From NCBI GenBank assembly GCA_963812085.1, contig CAWETL010000004.1:124001-188000 (forward strand): a stretch of DNA of 64,000 bases, given 5' to 3'. Of this stretch, positions 20,111 through 28,046 are shown in pieces (the first letter of the stretch is position 1; the number at the start of each line of letters is the position of its first letter). The position numbers were made by a program, and so were the translations under genes. The notes under the pieces are model-generated. The model searched no databases. It was not told where the DNA came from and worked only from the letters and a program-made list of their open reading frames with translations. The DNA comes from SPDF01 sp963812085. Lineage in GTDB: Bacteria; Gemmatimonadota; Gemmatimonadetes; Gemmatimonadales; GWC2-71-9.

Positions 20111-21190
20111 ATGCGCATCGCGATCTCCACGGGCGGGGGCGACGCCCCGGGGCTCAACGCCGTGATCCGGGCCGTGGTCCTCGCCGCCCACCAGCGCGGA
20201 TGGCAATGCTACGGCATCCGGCGCGGCTTCGGCGGCCTGCTCGCCAACGACGGCATCATGACGCTGAACCCCGCGGCCGTCCGCGGCATCACCCATCTCG
20301 GCGGCACCATCCTCGGCACCACCAACCGCGGCAACCCGTTCCGCTGGGCCACGGCGCGACCCGACGGCTCTACCGCCGAACTGGACCGCTCGGACGATCT
20401 GATCGCCGCCTTCCGCGCGAGCGGATTCGACGCGCTGGTGTCCATCGGCGGCGACGGCAGCCTGAAGATCGCGCACGACCTCTGGAAGAAGGGCATGCCG
20501 GTGGTCGGTGTTCCCAAGACCATCGACAATGACGTCGTGGGCACGCTGGTGACCTTCGGGTTCGATACCGCGGTGACCACCGCGACCGAGGCCATCGACA
20601 AGCTCCACACCACGGCGGAAAGCCACGACCGGGTCATGGTCGTCGAGCTGATGGGGCGCGACGCCGGCTGGATCGCGCTTCACAGCGCCGTCTCCGCCTC
20701 GGCCGACATCGTCCTGTTGCCGGAAATTCCCTTCGACATCGACCGCGTGTGCGAGGCGATCCGGAGCCGGGAAGCCACCGGCCGGCACTACAGCATCGTC
20801 GTGGTGGCGGAAGGGGCCAGGGCCAAGGGCGGCGAGGCGGTGCTGGTGGAGCGGCGCGCGGCTGGGACGGTCGACCGGCTCGGCGGGATCGGGAGCCGGG
20901 TGGCCGCCGCCATCGCCGAGCGGACTGGCAAGGAGACCAGGAGCCTGGTCCTCGGACACCTGCAGCGCGGCGGGAGCCCGACGACGTTCGACCGGCTCAT
21001 CGCGCTTCGCTTCGGGACGGCCGCGGTCCGCGCCATCGCCGCCGGCGATTTCGGCACGATGGTGGCCTACACCCCGCCGACCATCTCCACCGTGCCCTTC
21101 GTCGACGTGATCGGTCGCACCAAGACCGTCCCGCTCGACTCCGATACCCTGCAGACCGCTCGCGACCTCGGGATGAGCTTCGGCGACTGA
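20111..21190 (+). CDS. pfkA: 6-phosphofructokinase
   Basis: 359 residues. Phosphorylates fructose 6-phosphate at C1 in glycolysis. Visible motifs are GGGDAPGLNAVI at the N-terminus, GGDGS (near residue 117), PKTIDND (near 137) and GRDAGWIA, with GHLQRGGSP near the C-terminus. The GGDGS glycine usually marks ATP-using enzymes, while lysine in PKTIDND is the residue of pyrophosphate-using ones, so the phosphoryl donor is ambiguous. It lacks the allosteric-type C-terminal half of duplicated PFKs. It sits 5 bases after the selenoprotein W gene and likely shares its transcript. Confidence 0.92.
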   Translation: MRIAISTGGGDAPGLNAVIRAVVLAAHQRGWQCYGIRRGFGGLLANDGIMTLNPAAVRGITHLGGTILGTTNRGNPFRWATARPDGSTAELDRSDDLIAAFRASGFDALVSIGGDGSLKIAHDLWKKGMPVVGVPKTIDNDVVGTLVTFGFDTAVTTATEAIDKLHTTAESHDRVMVVELMGRDAGWIALHSAVSASADIVLLPEIPFDIDRVCEAIRSREATGRHYSIVVVAEGARAKGGEAVLVERRAAGTVDRLGGIGSRVAAAIAERTGKETRSLVLGHLQRGGSPTTFDRLIALRFGTAAVRAIAAGDFGTMVAYTPPTISTVPFVDVIGRTKTVPLDSDTLQTARDLGMSFGD

Positions 21191-21214
21191 CCCGCCCGCC
21201 CTTCCCGTCCGTCG

Positions 21215-21784
21215 TTACCAGCCGCCCGACAGAAACCGCCCCACGATCGCATGGCCCGCCTCGGTGAGCACCGATTCGGGGTGGAACTGCACGCCGACCA
21301 CCGGATGATCCCGGTGCCGCACGGCCATAATCTCCCCGTCCTCCGAGGTGGCGACGACCCGGAGGTCCTCCGGGAGGGTGCTTCGCTCCAGGACGAGGGA
21401 GTGGTAGCGGGTGGCGCGAAAGGGGTCGGGAAGGCCCGCGAAGAGTCCCGTCCCGTCGTGTGAAATGGCGGATGTCTTCCCGTGCATCGGCCGCTGGGCG
21501 CGCACCACGCGGGCGCCGTAGGCCGCGCCGATCACCTGGTGCCCGAGGCAAACGCCGAGGGTGGGGAGGGCGGAGCCGAAGCGGCGGACCAGGCCCACGG
21601 CGACCCCGGCCTCCGCCGGCGTGCAGGGACCGGGAGAGATGATGACGTGGGTCGGAGCGATGGCGGCGATCTCCTCCAGCGTGATCGCGTCGTTCCTCCG
21701 GACTGTCGGCTCCCCGCCCAACTCGCGGACATAACGCGCGAGATTCCAGACGAAGGAATCGTAGTTGTCGAGGAGGAGGATCAC
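21215..21784 (-). CDS. pabA: Aminodeoxychorismate/anthranilate synthase, glutaminase subunit
   Basis: A class I glutamine amidotransferase of 189 residues. The triad is visible: Cys79 in GVCLGHQ, and His/Glu in FHPES; the oxyanion segment is SPGPC. It supplies ammonia to the chorismate-aminating partner. The GTG start at 21784 overlaps the TGA of the upstream pabB (GTGA), so the two subunits are translationally coupled. Subunits of this type can serve both pABA and tryptophan synthesis. The pterin neighbours favour the folate role, which is inference. Confidence 0.88.
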   Translation of the reverse strand: MILLLDNYDSFVWNLARYVRELGGEPTVRRNDAITLEEIAAIAPTHVIISPGPCTPAEAGVAVGLVRRFGSALPTLGVCLGHQVIGAAYGARVVRAQRPMHGKTSAISHDGTGLFAGLPDPFRATRYHSLVLERSTLPEDLRVVATSEDGEIMAVRHRDHPVVGVQFHPESVLTEAGHAIVGRFLSGGW

Positions 21785-23187
21785 GGCGCGTCCCCGAACG
21801 CGCGACGGATGCCGGCGGCCTTGTCGAGCGTCTCCTGGAATTCGGACGCCGGATCGGAATCGGCCACGATCCCGCCCCCCGCGTGAAAGCAGGCCCGGCC
21901 GTCCGCCAGGGTGACGGTGCGAATCGCGATGCTGGTGTCCATGGCGCCGGTCAGCCCGAGCCATCCGATGGCGCCACAGTAGACACCCCGCGCCACCGGT
22001 TCGAGTTCGGTCAGGATTTCCATCGCGCGCACCTTGGGGGCGCCGGTGATGGATCCGCCCGGGAAGGCCGCCCGGAGCAGGTCGGTTGCCGTACGGCCCG
22101 CTTCCAGTCGTCCCGTCACGATCGACTCGAGGTGGTGGACCGTCGGGTGGCTCTGGAGCGCGCAGAGCGCGGGCACCTCCACCGAACCGGGCCGGCACAC
22201 CTTCGAGAGGTCGTTCCGCAGCAGGTCCACGATCATCACGTTTTCGGCGCGGTCCTTCTCGCTGGTGAGAAGCTCCTCTGCCAGCCGTCGGTCCTCGTCC
22301 GGCGTCCCGCCCCGGGGCCGAGTGCCCTTGATCGGACGCGTCTCCACCTGGCCGTCCGTCTCCACGCGCAGGAACCGCTCGGGCGAAGCGCTCGCCACGG
22401 CGTAGCCGTCACCTCGGAAGAAGGCGGCGAAGGGCGCAGGGTTGGCGGCGGTGAGCCGTCGATAGAAATCGAAGGGATCGCCGGGCCACGGCGCTTCGAA
22501 GCGCTGCGATAGGTTGGCCTGGAAGATGTCGCCCGCGAGGATGTACTCCCGCACCCTCTCCACCGCTCGCAAGTATTCGTCGCGCGTGAACCCGGATTGG
22601 ACCCGAGGGGGTGGGCCAGGTGCGGCAGTGCCAGGCTCGTGCGTCGGCCCGGCTCCCTGCAGCCGCGCGACGAGGTCACGAATCCGTTCCTTTGGGGACG
22701 GCCCCGCTGCCCCGCTGCCCCGCTGCTCTGCCGGGTGCCTCCCCGCTGACCCGTCGTCACCCCGGCGAAAGCCGGGGTCCAGTGCAATCACCCATGCCTT
22801 TCCGATGTCGTGATCCCACGCGACCACCCATTCATACGCGCCCAGCCACGCGTCGGGCAGCCCGAGGTCGTCCGAGCGCGGCGCGGGGAGCCGTTCGAGC
22901 CGCCGGCCGAACTCGTAGCCGAGGAATCCGGCCACGCCGCACTGAAATGGGGGGAGCCCGGGGATCGGTTCGGCGCGGTGCGCCGCGAGATACTCGGCCG
23001 CCTGCTGGAGCGCATCGCCGGCATCGGAAGGGTGCGTGGTCCAGATCAGGACAGGGTCAGCGGTCAGGTAGGAATAGCGCCCGAGGGCGGTGCCGCGGGC
23101 CGCGCTTTCCAAGAGCAGCGGATAGGGGAGGTCGAGGAGCCGCGCGCAGGCGTCGGTCGGCGACGGGGCGCTCGGCAGTTCCTCCAC
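21781..23187 (-). CDS. pabB: Aminodeoxychorismate synthase component I
   Basis: 468 residues. The chorismate-binding domain fills the C-terminal 270 residues: AGDIFQANLSQRF, PIKGTRPRG, ENVMIVDLLRNDL, SITGAPK and GGGIVADSDP. The PIKGT lysine is the PabB hallmark, as opposed to anthranilate synthase. It adds ammonia to chorismate to give aminodeoxychorismate. About residues 135-170 (LDPGFRRGDDG and the AGRHPAEQ stretch after it) are not part of the family and are encoded by a palindromic repeat inserted in frame. The GTG 23187 start is uncertain: plausible N-terminal residues (ITLPVL) continue upstream. Confidence 0.88.
   Translation of the reverse strand: MEELPSAPSPTDACARLLDLPYPLLLESAARGTALGRYSYLTADPVLIWTTHPSDAGDALQQAAEYLAAHRAEPIPGLPPFQCGVAGFLGYEFGRRLERLPAPRSDDLGLPDAWLGAYEWVVAWDHDIGKAWVIALDPGFRRGDDGSAGRHPAEQRGSGAAGPSPKERIRDLVARLQGAGPTHEPGTAAPGPPPRVQSGFTRDEYLRAVERVREYILAGDIFQANLSQRFEAPWPGDPFDFYRRLTAANPAPFAAFFRGDGYAVASASPERFLRVETDGQVETRPIKGTRPRGGTPDEDRRLAEELLTSEKDRAENVMIVDLLRNDLSKVCRPGSVEVPALCALQSHPTVHHLESIVTGRLEAGRTATDLLRAAFPGGSITGAPKVRAMEILTELEPVARGVYCGAIGWLGLTGAMDTSIAIRTVTLADGRACFHAGGGIVADSDPASEFQETLDKAAGIRRAFGDAP
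22702..22784. repeat. Palindromic repeat inserted in frame in pabB
   Basis: A CCCCGCTG-rich tract (22702-22748) is followed by a perfect stem ACCCCGGC-GAAA-GCCGGGGT at 22759-22778. On the pabB strand this encodes LDPGFRRGDD, a peptide known from a widely dispersed bacterial palindromic repeat. It sits between the N-terminal and chorismate-binding domains, where an extra loop can be tolerated. Confidence 0.75.
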
Positions 23188-23206
23188 CAGGACCGGCAGG
23201 GTGATC

Positions 23207-23554
23207 TCAACTCCCCTGGACGAACTTGCGGGTCGTCCCGCGAAGGGCCGATCCCTTGGCGGGGCGCCACAGGACCAGGCGGTCGATTTCCCGCGCCAGC
23301 TCGAGGTCCTTGTCGGTCACTCCGCCGGCCGTGTGCGTGTTGAGCCGCACCGTGATCTTGCCCCAGCCGACTGAAAGATCGGGGTGGTGGTCCGCGGCCT
23401 CGCAGAGAAAACCGATGGCGTTGACGGCCATCAGGGTGGTGGGCCAGCCGTCGGTTTCATAAAAGCGGACGATGGCGTTCTCCTGGAACTCCCACCCGGC
23501 GGGCAGCCGATCGCCGAGGTTGCTCGGGTCCCAGGTTCGTTCACGCGTGGTCAT
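23207..23554 (-). CDS. phhB: Pterin-4a-carbinolamine dehydratase
   Basis: 115 residues, the usual single-domain size. Dehydrates 4a-hydroxytetrahydropterin during pterin recycling. The active-site signature is seen as EAADHHPDLSVGW with its histidine pair, then VRLNTHTAGGVTDKD. ATG 23554 follows the PTPS stop by 3 bases, so it is second in the ptpS-phhB-pabB-pabA operon. No aromatic amino acid hydroxylase is present in the window, so the protein could equally serve another pterin enzyme. Confidence 0.92.
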   Translation of the reverse strand: MTTRERTWDPSNLGDRLPAGWEFQENAIVRFYETDGWPTTLMAVNAIGFLCEAADHHPDLSVGWGKITVRLNTHTAGGVTDKDLELAREIDRLVLWRPAKGSALRGTTRKFVQGS

Positions 23555-23557
23555 GGG

Positions 23558-24061
23558 TCACTCCTTGCCGTCGAACCGCACGCTGAAGCCTCCCGACTGG
23601 CCGGGGCTCTCCTCCACCTCGATGTCGAGCCGGGTCAGGTGGGTGTGTCCGGCTGCCTGCAGGGCGTTCCGGACCTCCACCGCAAAGTATTCGGCGAGCA
23701 TCTCGACGGTGGTGTTCTTGACCGGCACCAGTGCCACGTCGGACCTGGGGAAGACGAAGCGCCCCTTGCCGAAGTAGTCCACGATGACGGCGTCCCCCTC
23801 CTCGCGAAGGCCGAGTTTGTCGTTCTGGGTCGGGAGGAGGACCTTGTGGTCCACCGCCTCGACCATCGGCTTGATGACCTGCTTCAGCACCGCGAAGTCG
23901 AGCACGAAGAGGCATTCGCCGTCCACGGCGCCTTCGACCACCACCGCCACGCGGTAGTTGTGCCCGTGGAGCGACTCGCATTTGTGGCCGCGGAAGGTGA
24001 TGAAATGGGCCGAGGAAAAGGAGAGATAGTCCTTGGCGACCGACACCCGATAGGCACGCAC
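23558..24061 (-). CDS. 6-pyruvoyl-tetrahydropterin / 6-carboxy-tetrahydropterin synthase family
   Basis: 167 residues from GTG 24061. Zinc histidines appear in FSSAHF and ESLHGHNY, and the catalytic cysteine in GHKCESLHGH, with the FVLDFAVLK and DHKVLL strands of the T-fold. It acts on dihydroneopterin triphosphate, giving either a tetrahydrobiopterin precursor or the queuosine precursor. Linkage to phhB and pabAB points to pterin/folate rather than queuosine, which is inference. The frame is open 44 codons upstream, but that part looks non-coding. AGGA lies a few bases before the chosen start. Confidence 0.85.
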   Translation of the reverse strand: MRAYRVSVAKDYLSFSSAHFITFRGHKCESLHGHNYRVAVVVEGAVDGECLFVLDFAVLKQVIKPMVEAVDHKVLLPTQNDKLGLREEGDAVIVDYFGKGRFVFPRSDVALVPVKNTTVEMLAEYFAVEVRNALQAAGHTHLTRLDIEVEESPGQSGGFSVRFDGKE

Positions 24062-24302
24062 GTCAGGAAGTCCTGTGGAGTTGGGAAACGTGGGCCCAAA
24101 GGTAGGCCGCCGGCCGGCCACAGTCGAGGGGAGCGTGTCCGGCGTCACAGCGTGACCACCTCGAGCGGGTGAATCGTCCTGCCGTGCGGACACGAGCGCG
24201 GCGGGCGCTCCGGCATAACTCCCGCGATGGCAACACTTTCACCGGTTGGCACGGGGCTCGCTTGTCAGGGGAGCGACTCCAACAATTGAATTCGGAGGCC
24301 CC

Positions 24303-24857
24303 ATGTTCGCCAACACTCGTCGGCCCCAGGCCGCGTTGCTCTTCGGCTCGGCTCTCGTGCTCCTTGGTTTAGTCAGTTCTACCACCCCCGCCGCCGCCCA
24401 GGTATCCGGTGCGGTCGTCATCAACGGCGGCCCCGTCCGCGGGCAAATCGCGGTTGGCGAGCCGGTGTTCGCGCCGCGGCCGATCGTGATCTACCAGCCG
24501 GTGCGCGGGCGGCGCATGGAAGTGGCGCGGTACGCCCCGCAGGTCGTCTTCGTCGAGCGCGGCCACGGCCGCCACGGCAAGACCGCCTCGTGGTACGGCC
24601 GTCACGGCTATCGGCCGGTCACGCTGTTCTACTCGCAGGGCCAGTACTTCAACCTGATCTACGCGGACCGTGGCTATCGCCGGGGAGGGATGTTCATGCC
24701 GGTGACGGCGTGGGAGCGCGCCGGGCGGTTCTACCTGGCGGCCGGGTATGACGATGGCGACCGTGGCTACGTCAGCAGCTACGACAGGAATTCGTCCCGC
24801 GGGTACCAGTACGACGAGGATCGCCCGAACGGCGACGGCCGCGACCGGGACGAATAA
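24303..24857 (+). CDS. Exported hypothetical protein, Tyr/Gly/Arg-rich
   Basis: 184 residues from ATG 24303, preceded by a strong GGAGG (24294-24298). A signal peptide (LLFGSALVLLGLVSSTTPAAAQ) is followed by a basic, aromatic-rich body (VFVERGHGRHGKTASWYGRHGYRP, here only part of which is diagnostic) and an acidic, Asp/Gly/Arg-rich tail ending GRDRDE. I recognise no domain. Composition suggests a secreted or periplasmic protein. It diverges from the pterin operon. Confidence 0.65.
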   Translation: MFANTRRPQAALLFGSALVLLGLVSSTTPAAAQVSGAVVINGGPVRGQIAVGEPVFAPRPIVIYQPVRGRRMEVARYAPQVVFVERGHGRHGKTASWYGRHGYRPVTLFYSQGQYFNLIYADRGYRRGGMFMPVTAWERAGRFYLAAGYDDGDRGYVSSYDRNSSRGYQYDEDRPNGDGRDRDE

Positions 24858-24859
24858 CC

Positions 24860-24897
24860 GGGGCCGCGAGGCCCCAACTACCGCCTCGCGAGAGGCG
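24860..24897 (+). terminator. Two tandem GCGA-loop hairpins
   Basis: GGGGCC-GCGA-GGCCCC (24860-24875) and CGCCTC-GCGA-GAGGCG (24882-24897) follow the stop at 24857. Both have perfect 6-base stems and the same GNRA-type loop. No T-run follows, so they may terminate weakly or stabilise the 3' end. Confidence 0.5.
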
Positions 24898-25080
24898 TCT
24901 ACATAGAAGGTCCAGGGGGCGGGTTATGGCGAGGTTGCCATGACTCGCCCCTTTGGCGTGCCGTGGCCTATAGGGGACAGTAATGGTTGCCATTCACCGA
25001 TTCGTCGAATACTATGGAGCATTACGGCCTGTCTATGGACCGCGGTTGGTTGCCCCCTCCACCCTCTGAGGGTTTGACCT

Positions 25081-26802
25081 ATGAGACTCTATGGAAGCTT
25101 GTCCCGAGCCACGGGGCTCCTCGTCGCGGCGCTCGGGCTCGCCTCGCCCATGGCAAGTATGGCTCAGACGAGCGCAAAGCAGCCCAACATCCTCTTCATC
25201 ATGGGCGATGATATCGGCATCATGAACGTCGGCGCCTACCACCGTGGTCTGATGGTCGGGGAGACGCCCAACATCGACCGCATCGCGCGGGAAGGCACGT
25301 TGTTCATGACTGCCTACGCGGAGCAGAGCTGCACTGCCGGGCGCACCTCATTCATCACCGGCATGAACCCTTTGCGGGCTGGCATGATCATGCCGCAGCT
25401 GCCGGGCTCCAGCAGTTCCCTGTTGCCCGGCACCCCGGATCTCGCCGTGTTTCTGCGGGATCTCGGCTACAACACGGGCGAATTCGGCAAGAACCACCTG
25501 GGCGACAAGACGAACTCCCTGCCGACGGCCCACGGCTTTCAGGAGTTCTGGGGCTACCTGTACCACCTGGACGCGATGCAGGGCGTGAGCTTCCCGGACA
25601 TCAACAGGACACCGACGGACCAGGCCGTCGTCCCGCCGTGTAAGAACACGCCGGTCCCCGGTCTCTCCGATCCCCCGGGGGCAGTGGACCCGATGACCAC
25701 GTTGTGCATGACGCCGCCGCGTCCGGTCATCTGGTGCAAATCCTCGGATGGTTCGGAGGCACACCAGAGCTGCAAGGACGAGGGCCCACTGACCCTCGAC
25801 CGGTCGACAACCGTTGATGAGGAAATTTCAGCCAAGGTCGTTGACTTCCTCGATCGCAATGACCCGAAGAAGACCAACAAGCCGTTCTTCGTCTGGTACA
25901 ACCCGGCCCGCATGCACATCACCACGATGTTCTCGCCGAAGTACCTGGCGATGCTGGGTACAAAGGGCGGCAAGGACTGGGGCATCAACGAAGTCGGCAT
26001 GAAGCAGCTGGATGACAACGTAGGCGTGGTGCTGGCCAAGCTCGAGGCGATGGGCCAGCTTGACAATACGATCGTGGTGTTCACCACCGACAACGGGGCC
26101 GAGGTCATCACCTACCCGGACGGCGGGGTGACGCCATTCCGGGGCGGCAAGCTGACGACCTGGGAAGGCGGCATGCGAGTCCCGATGATGGCCCGTTGGC
26201 CCGGACACATCAAGCCGGGCACCACCAACGCCCAGATCTTCTCGATGTTGGACTGGTTGCCCACCTTTGTTGACATCGCTGGCGGCCCGACTGGCGACGG
26301 ACTGAAGAAGCAGATCGAGGCCGGCAAGTATCCCGGCATTATCAAGACGACGATCGACGGCTTCGACCAGCGCGCCTACCTGGAGGGCCAGGGCGAATCC
26401 GCGCGCGACCACCTCTTCTACTACAGCGGTACGCATCCCTCGGCGGTGCGATACAAGAACTGGAAGTTCTACTACGCCATGGCACCCTCGGATGCCACCG
26501 GCGGCCTGCTGGGGGTCCAGTCGTTTCACTGGACGCAAGTGGACAACATCAAGCGGGATCCGTTTGAGGCGGCCGTCGGCGCTACCCAGTTGACCCTCCT
26601 GGGCATGGGTGGTGCCTTGGCCGGGCCGAGTACGGCATACCTCTATGACTGGAACCTGCTGCCTATCGGCCAGATGCTGTGGATGAAAGAGCTGATGACC
26701 TACAGGCAGTTCCCTGCGCTCCAGACTCCGTCGAGCTACAACCTCGATCAGATCATCCAGGAAATGCAGGAGTCGAAGACCGGCAGCCACGCCGGCGAGT
26801 AG
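25081..26802 (+). CDS. Exported arylsulfatase-family enzyme (first of pair)
   Basis: 573 residues from ATG 25081 with a signal peptide ending SMAQ. The alkaline-phosphatase fold carries IMGDDIG (metal aspartates), Cys84 in SCTAGRTSF (formylglycine site), GKNHLGD, and TTDNGAE. The site is C-x-A-x-R instead of the usual C-x-P-x-R, a variant accepted by anaerobic-type maturases and also seen in the second sulfatase here. It hydrolyses sulfate esters outside the cytoplasm once cysteine is converted. Cysteines at residues 188-230 suggest a disulfide-bearing insert. No maturase is in the window. The substrate is unknown. Confidence 0.88.
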   Translation: MRLYGSLSRATGLLVAALGLASPMASMAQTSAKQPNILFIMGDDIGIMNVGAYHRGLMVGETPNIDRIAREGTLFMTAYAEQSCTAGRTSFITGMNPLRAGMIMPQLPGSSSSLLPGTPDLAVFLRDLGYNTGEFGKNHLGDKTNSLPTAHGFQEFWGYLYHLDAMQGVSFPDINRTPTDQAVVPPCKNTPVPGLSDPPGAVDPMTTLCMTPPRPVIWCKSSDGSEAHQSCKDEGPLTLDRSTTVDEEISAKVVDFLDRNDPKKTNKPFFVWYNPARMHITTMFSPKYLAMLGTKGGKDWGINEVGMKQLDDNVGVVLAKLEAMGQLDNTIVVFTTDNGAEVITYPDGGVTPFRGGKLTTWEGGMRVPMMARWPGHIKPGTTNAQIFSMLDWLPTFVDIAGGPTGDGLKKQIEAGKYPGIIKTTIDGFDQRAYLEGQGESARDHLFYYSGTHPSAVRYKNWKFYYAMAPSDATGGLLGVQSFHWTQVDNIKRDPFEAAVGATQLTLLGMGGALAGPSTAYLYDWNLLPIGQMLWMKELMTYRQFPALQTPSSYNLDQIIQEMQESKTGSHAGE

Positions 26803-26833
26803 CATCTCGCGGGCCACGAATTCAGCAGGCAGG

Positions 26834-26864
26834 CGGGCGTCCGAATCTTGGGCGCCCGTCTTGT
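26834..26864 (+). terminator. Rho-independent terminator after sulfatase 1
   Basis: CGGGCGTCC (26834-26842) pairs with GGGCGCCCG (26850-26858) with one G-T pair, followed by TCTTGT. It is nearly the same hairpin as the one after sulfatase 2. Confidence 0.7.
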
Positions 26865-26896
26865 CAGCAACCGCAAACCGATCGTGAGGTGTCGGC

Positions 26897-27925
26897 ATGT
26901 TGCTCACTCGACAAGTGCATCGGCTTGGCCCGGCCGCGCTCGGGGCTGCGCTGCTGGCGGTTCATCCCACGGCAGGTTCGGCGCAGGCTGACCCGCTGCC
27001 GTCCTGGAACGACGGCGCCGCCAAGACGGCCATCGTCGCCTTCGTTCAGGCCACGACCACCGCCGGAAGCCCGACCTTTGTGCCGGTGCCTGAGCGGATC
27101 GCGACCTTCGACCAGGACGGCACGCTCTGGGTCGAGCATCCGATGTACTCGCAGGTGATGTACTGCCTCGACCGGGTCCCGGCCTTGGTGAAGGCCAGGC
27201 CCGAGCTGGCCACCGTAGAGCCGTTCAAGACCGTCATGTCGGGGAATCGGGACGCCATCGTGAAGCTCTCGACGGAGGACCTCCTCAAGATTCTGGTGGC
27301 CACGCTCTCGGGCATGACGACCGACCAGTTTGCCGCCCAGGCCAAACAGTGGATAGCGTCCGCCAGCGACCCGCGGTGGAAGCGACCGTATACCGAACTC
27401 ACCTACCTGCCGATGCAGGAACTGCTCAGGTACCTGCGTGCCAACGGCTACAAGACTTTCATCGTCACAGGGGGCGGCCAGGACTTTGTGCGGGCGTACT
27501 CGGAACCGACTTACGGCATTCCGCCCGAGCAGGTGGTGGGGACGGCAGGGGGCACCACCTACGGCTACGATTCGAGCGGCCAGCCGGTCCTGACCAAGGA
27601 CCCGAAGCTGCTGCTCAACGACAATAACGCCGGCAAGCCGGAGGGGATCCATCTCATGATCGGCCGCCGGCCGCAACTCGCCTTCGGCAATTCGACGGGC
27701 GACCAGCAGATGCTGGAATACGCCGGGGCGACGCCTGGCGCTCACCTCTCGCTGTTGCTCCTGCACGATGATGCCACGCGGGAATACGCCTACGGGCCCG
27801 CACAGGGGCTCCCCGACACCAAGGTCGGTACGTTCACCCAGGCCCTGTACGGCGAGGCGACTGCAAAGAGATGGACGGTGGTGAGCATGAAGAAGGACTG
27901 GAAGCGCGTCTTCGCGTTCGAGTAG
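26897..27925 (+). CDS. Exported HAD-family phosphatase
   Basis: 342 residues from ATG 26897 with a signal peptide ending AGSAQ. HAD motifs are visible: motif I FDQDGTLW (two aspartates), motif II VTGGGQDF, and motif IV near GNSTGDQQM. The family transfers phosphate through an aspartyl intermediate. A Sec-exported HAD of this size is usually called a periplasmic haloacid-dehalogenase-like phosphatase. Its position between two sulfatases suggests a shared task of releasing sulfate and phosphate from external organic matter, which is inference. Confidence 0.82.
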   Translation: MLLTRQVHRLGPAALGAALLAVHPTAGSAQADPLPSWNDGAAKTAIVAFVQATTTAGSPTFVPVPERIATFDQDGTLWVEHPMYSQVMYCLDRVPALVKARPELATVEPFKTVMSGNRDAIVKLSTEDLLKILVATLSGMTTDQFAAQAKQWIASASDPRWKRPYTELTYLPMQELLRYLRANGYKTFIVTGGGQDFVRAYSEPTYGIPPEQVVGTAGGTTYGYDSSGQPVLTKDPKLLLNDNNAGKPEGIHLMIGRRPQLAFGNSTGDQQMLEYAGATPGAHLSLLLLHDDATREYAYGPAQGLPDTKVGTFTQALYGEATAKRWTVVSMKKDWKRVFAFE

Positions 27926-28046
27926 GAACGTGGTGGAGGGTGTGGGTGATCGAATCGTGACATTGGGGGTTGCGTTCGCGGCGCAGAGCGGTACATCTCA
28001 CCGGGTTCGTCGCCGCATCGAACTCACCCCTTGGAGATTCGAGCTT

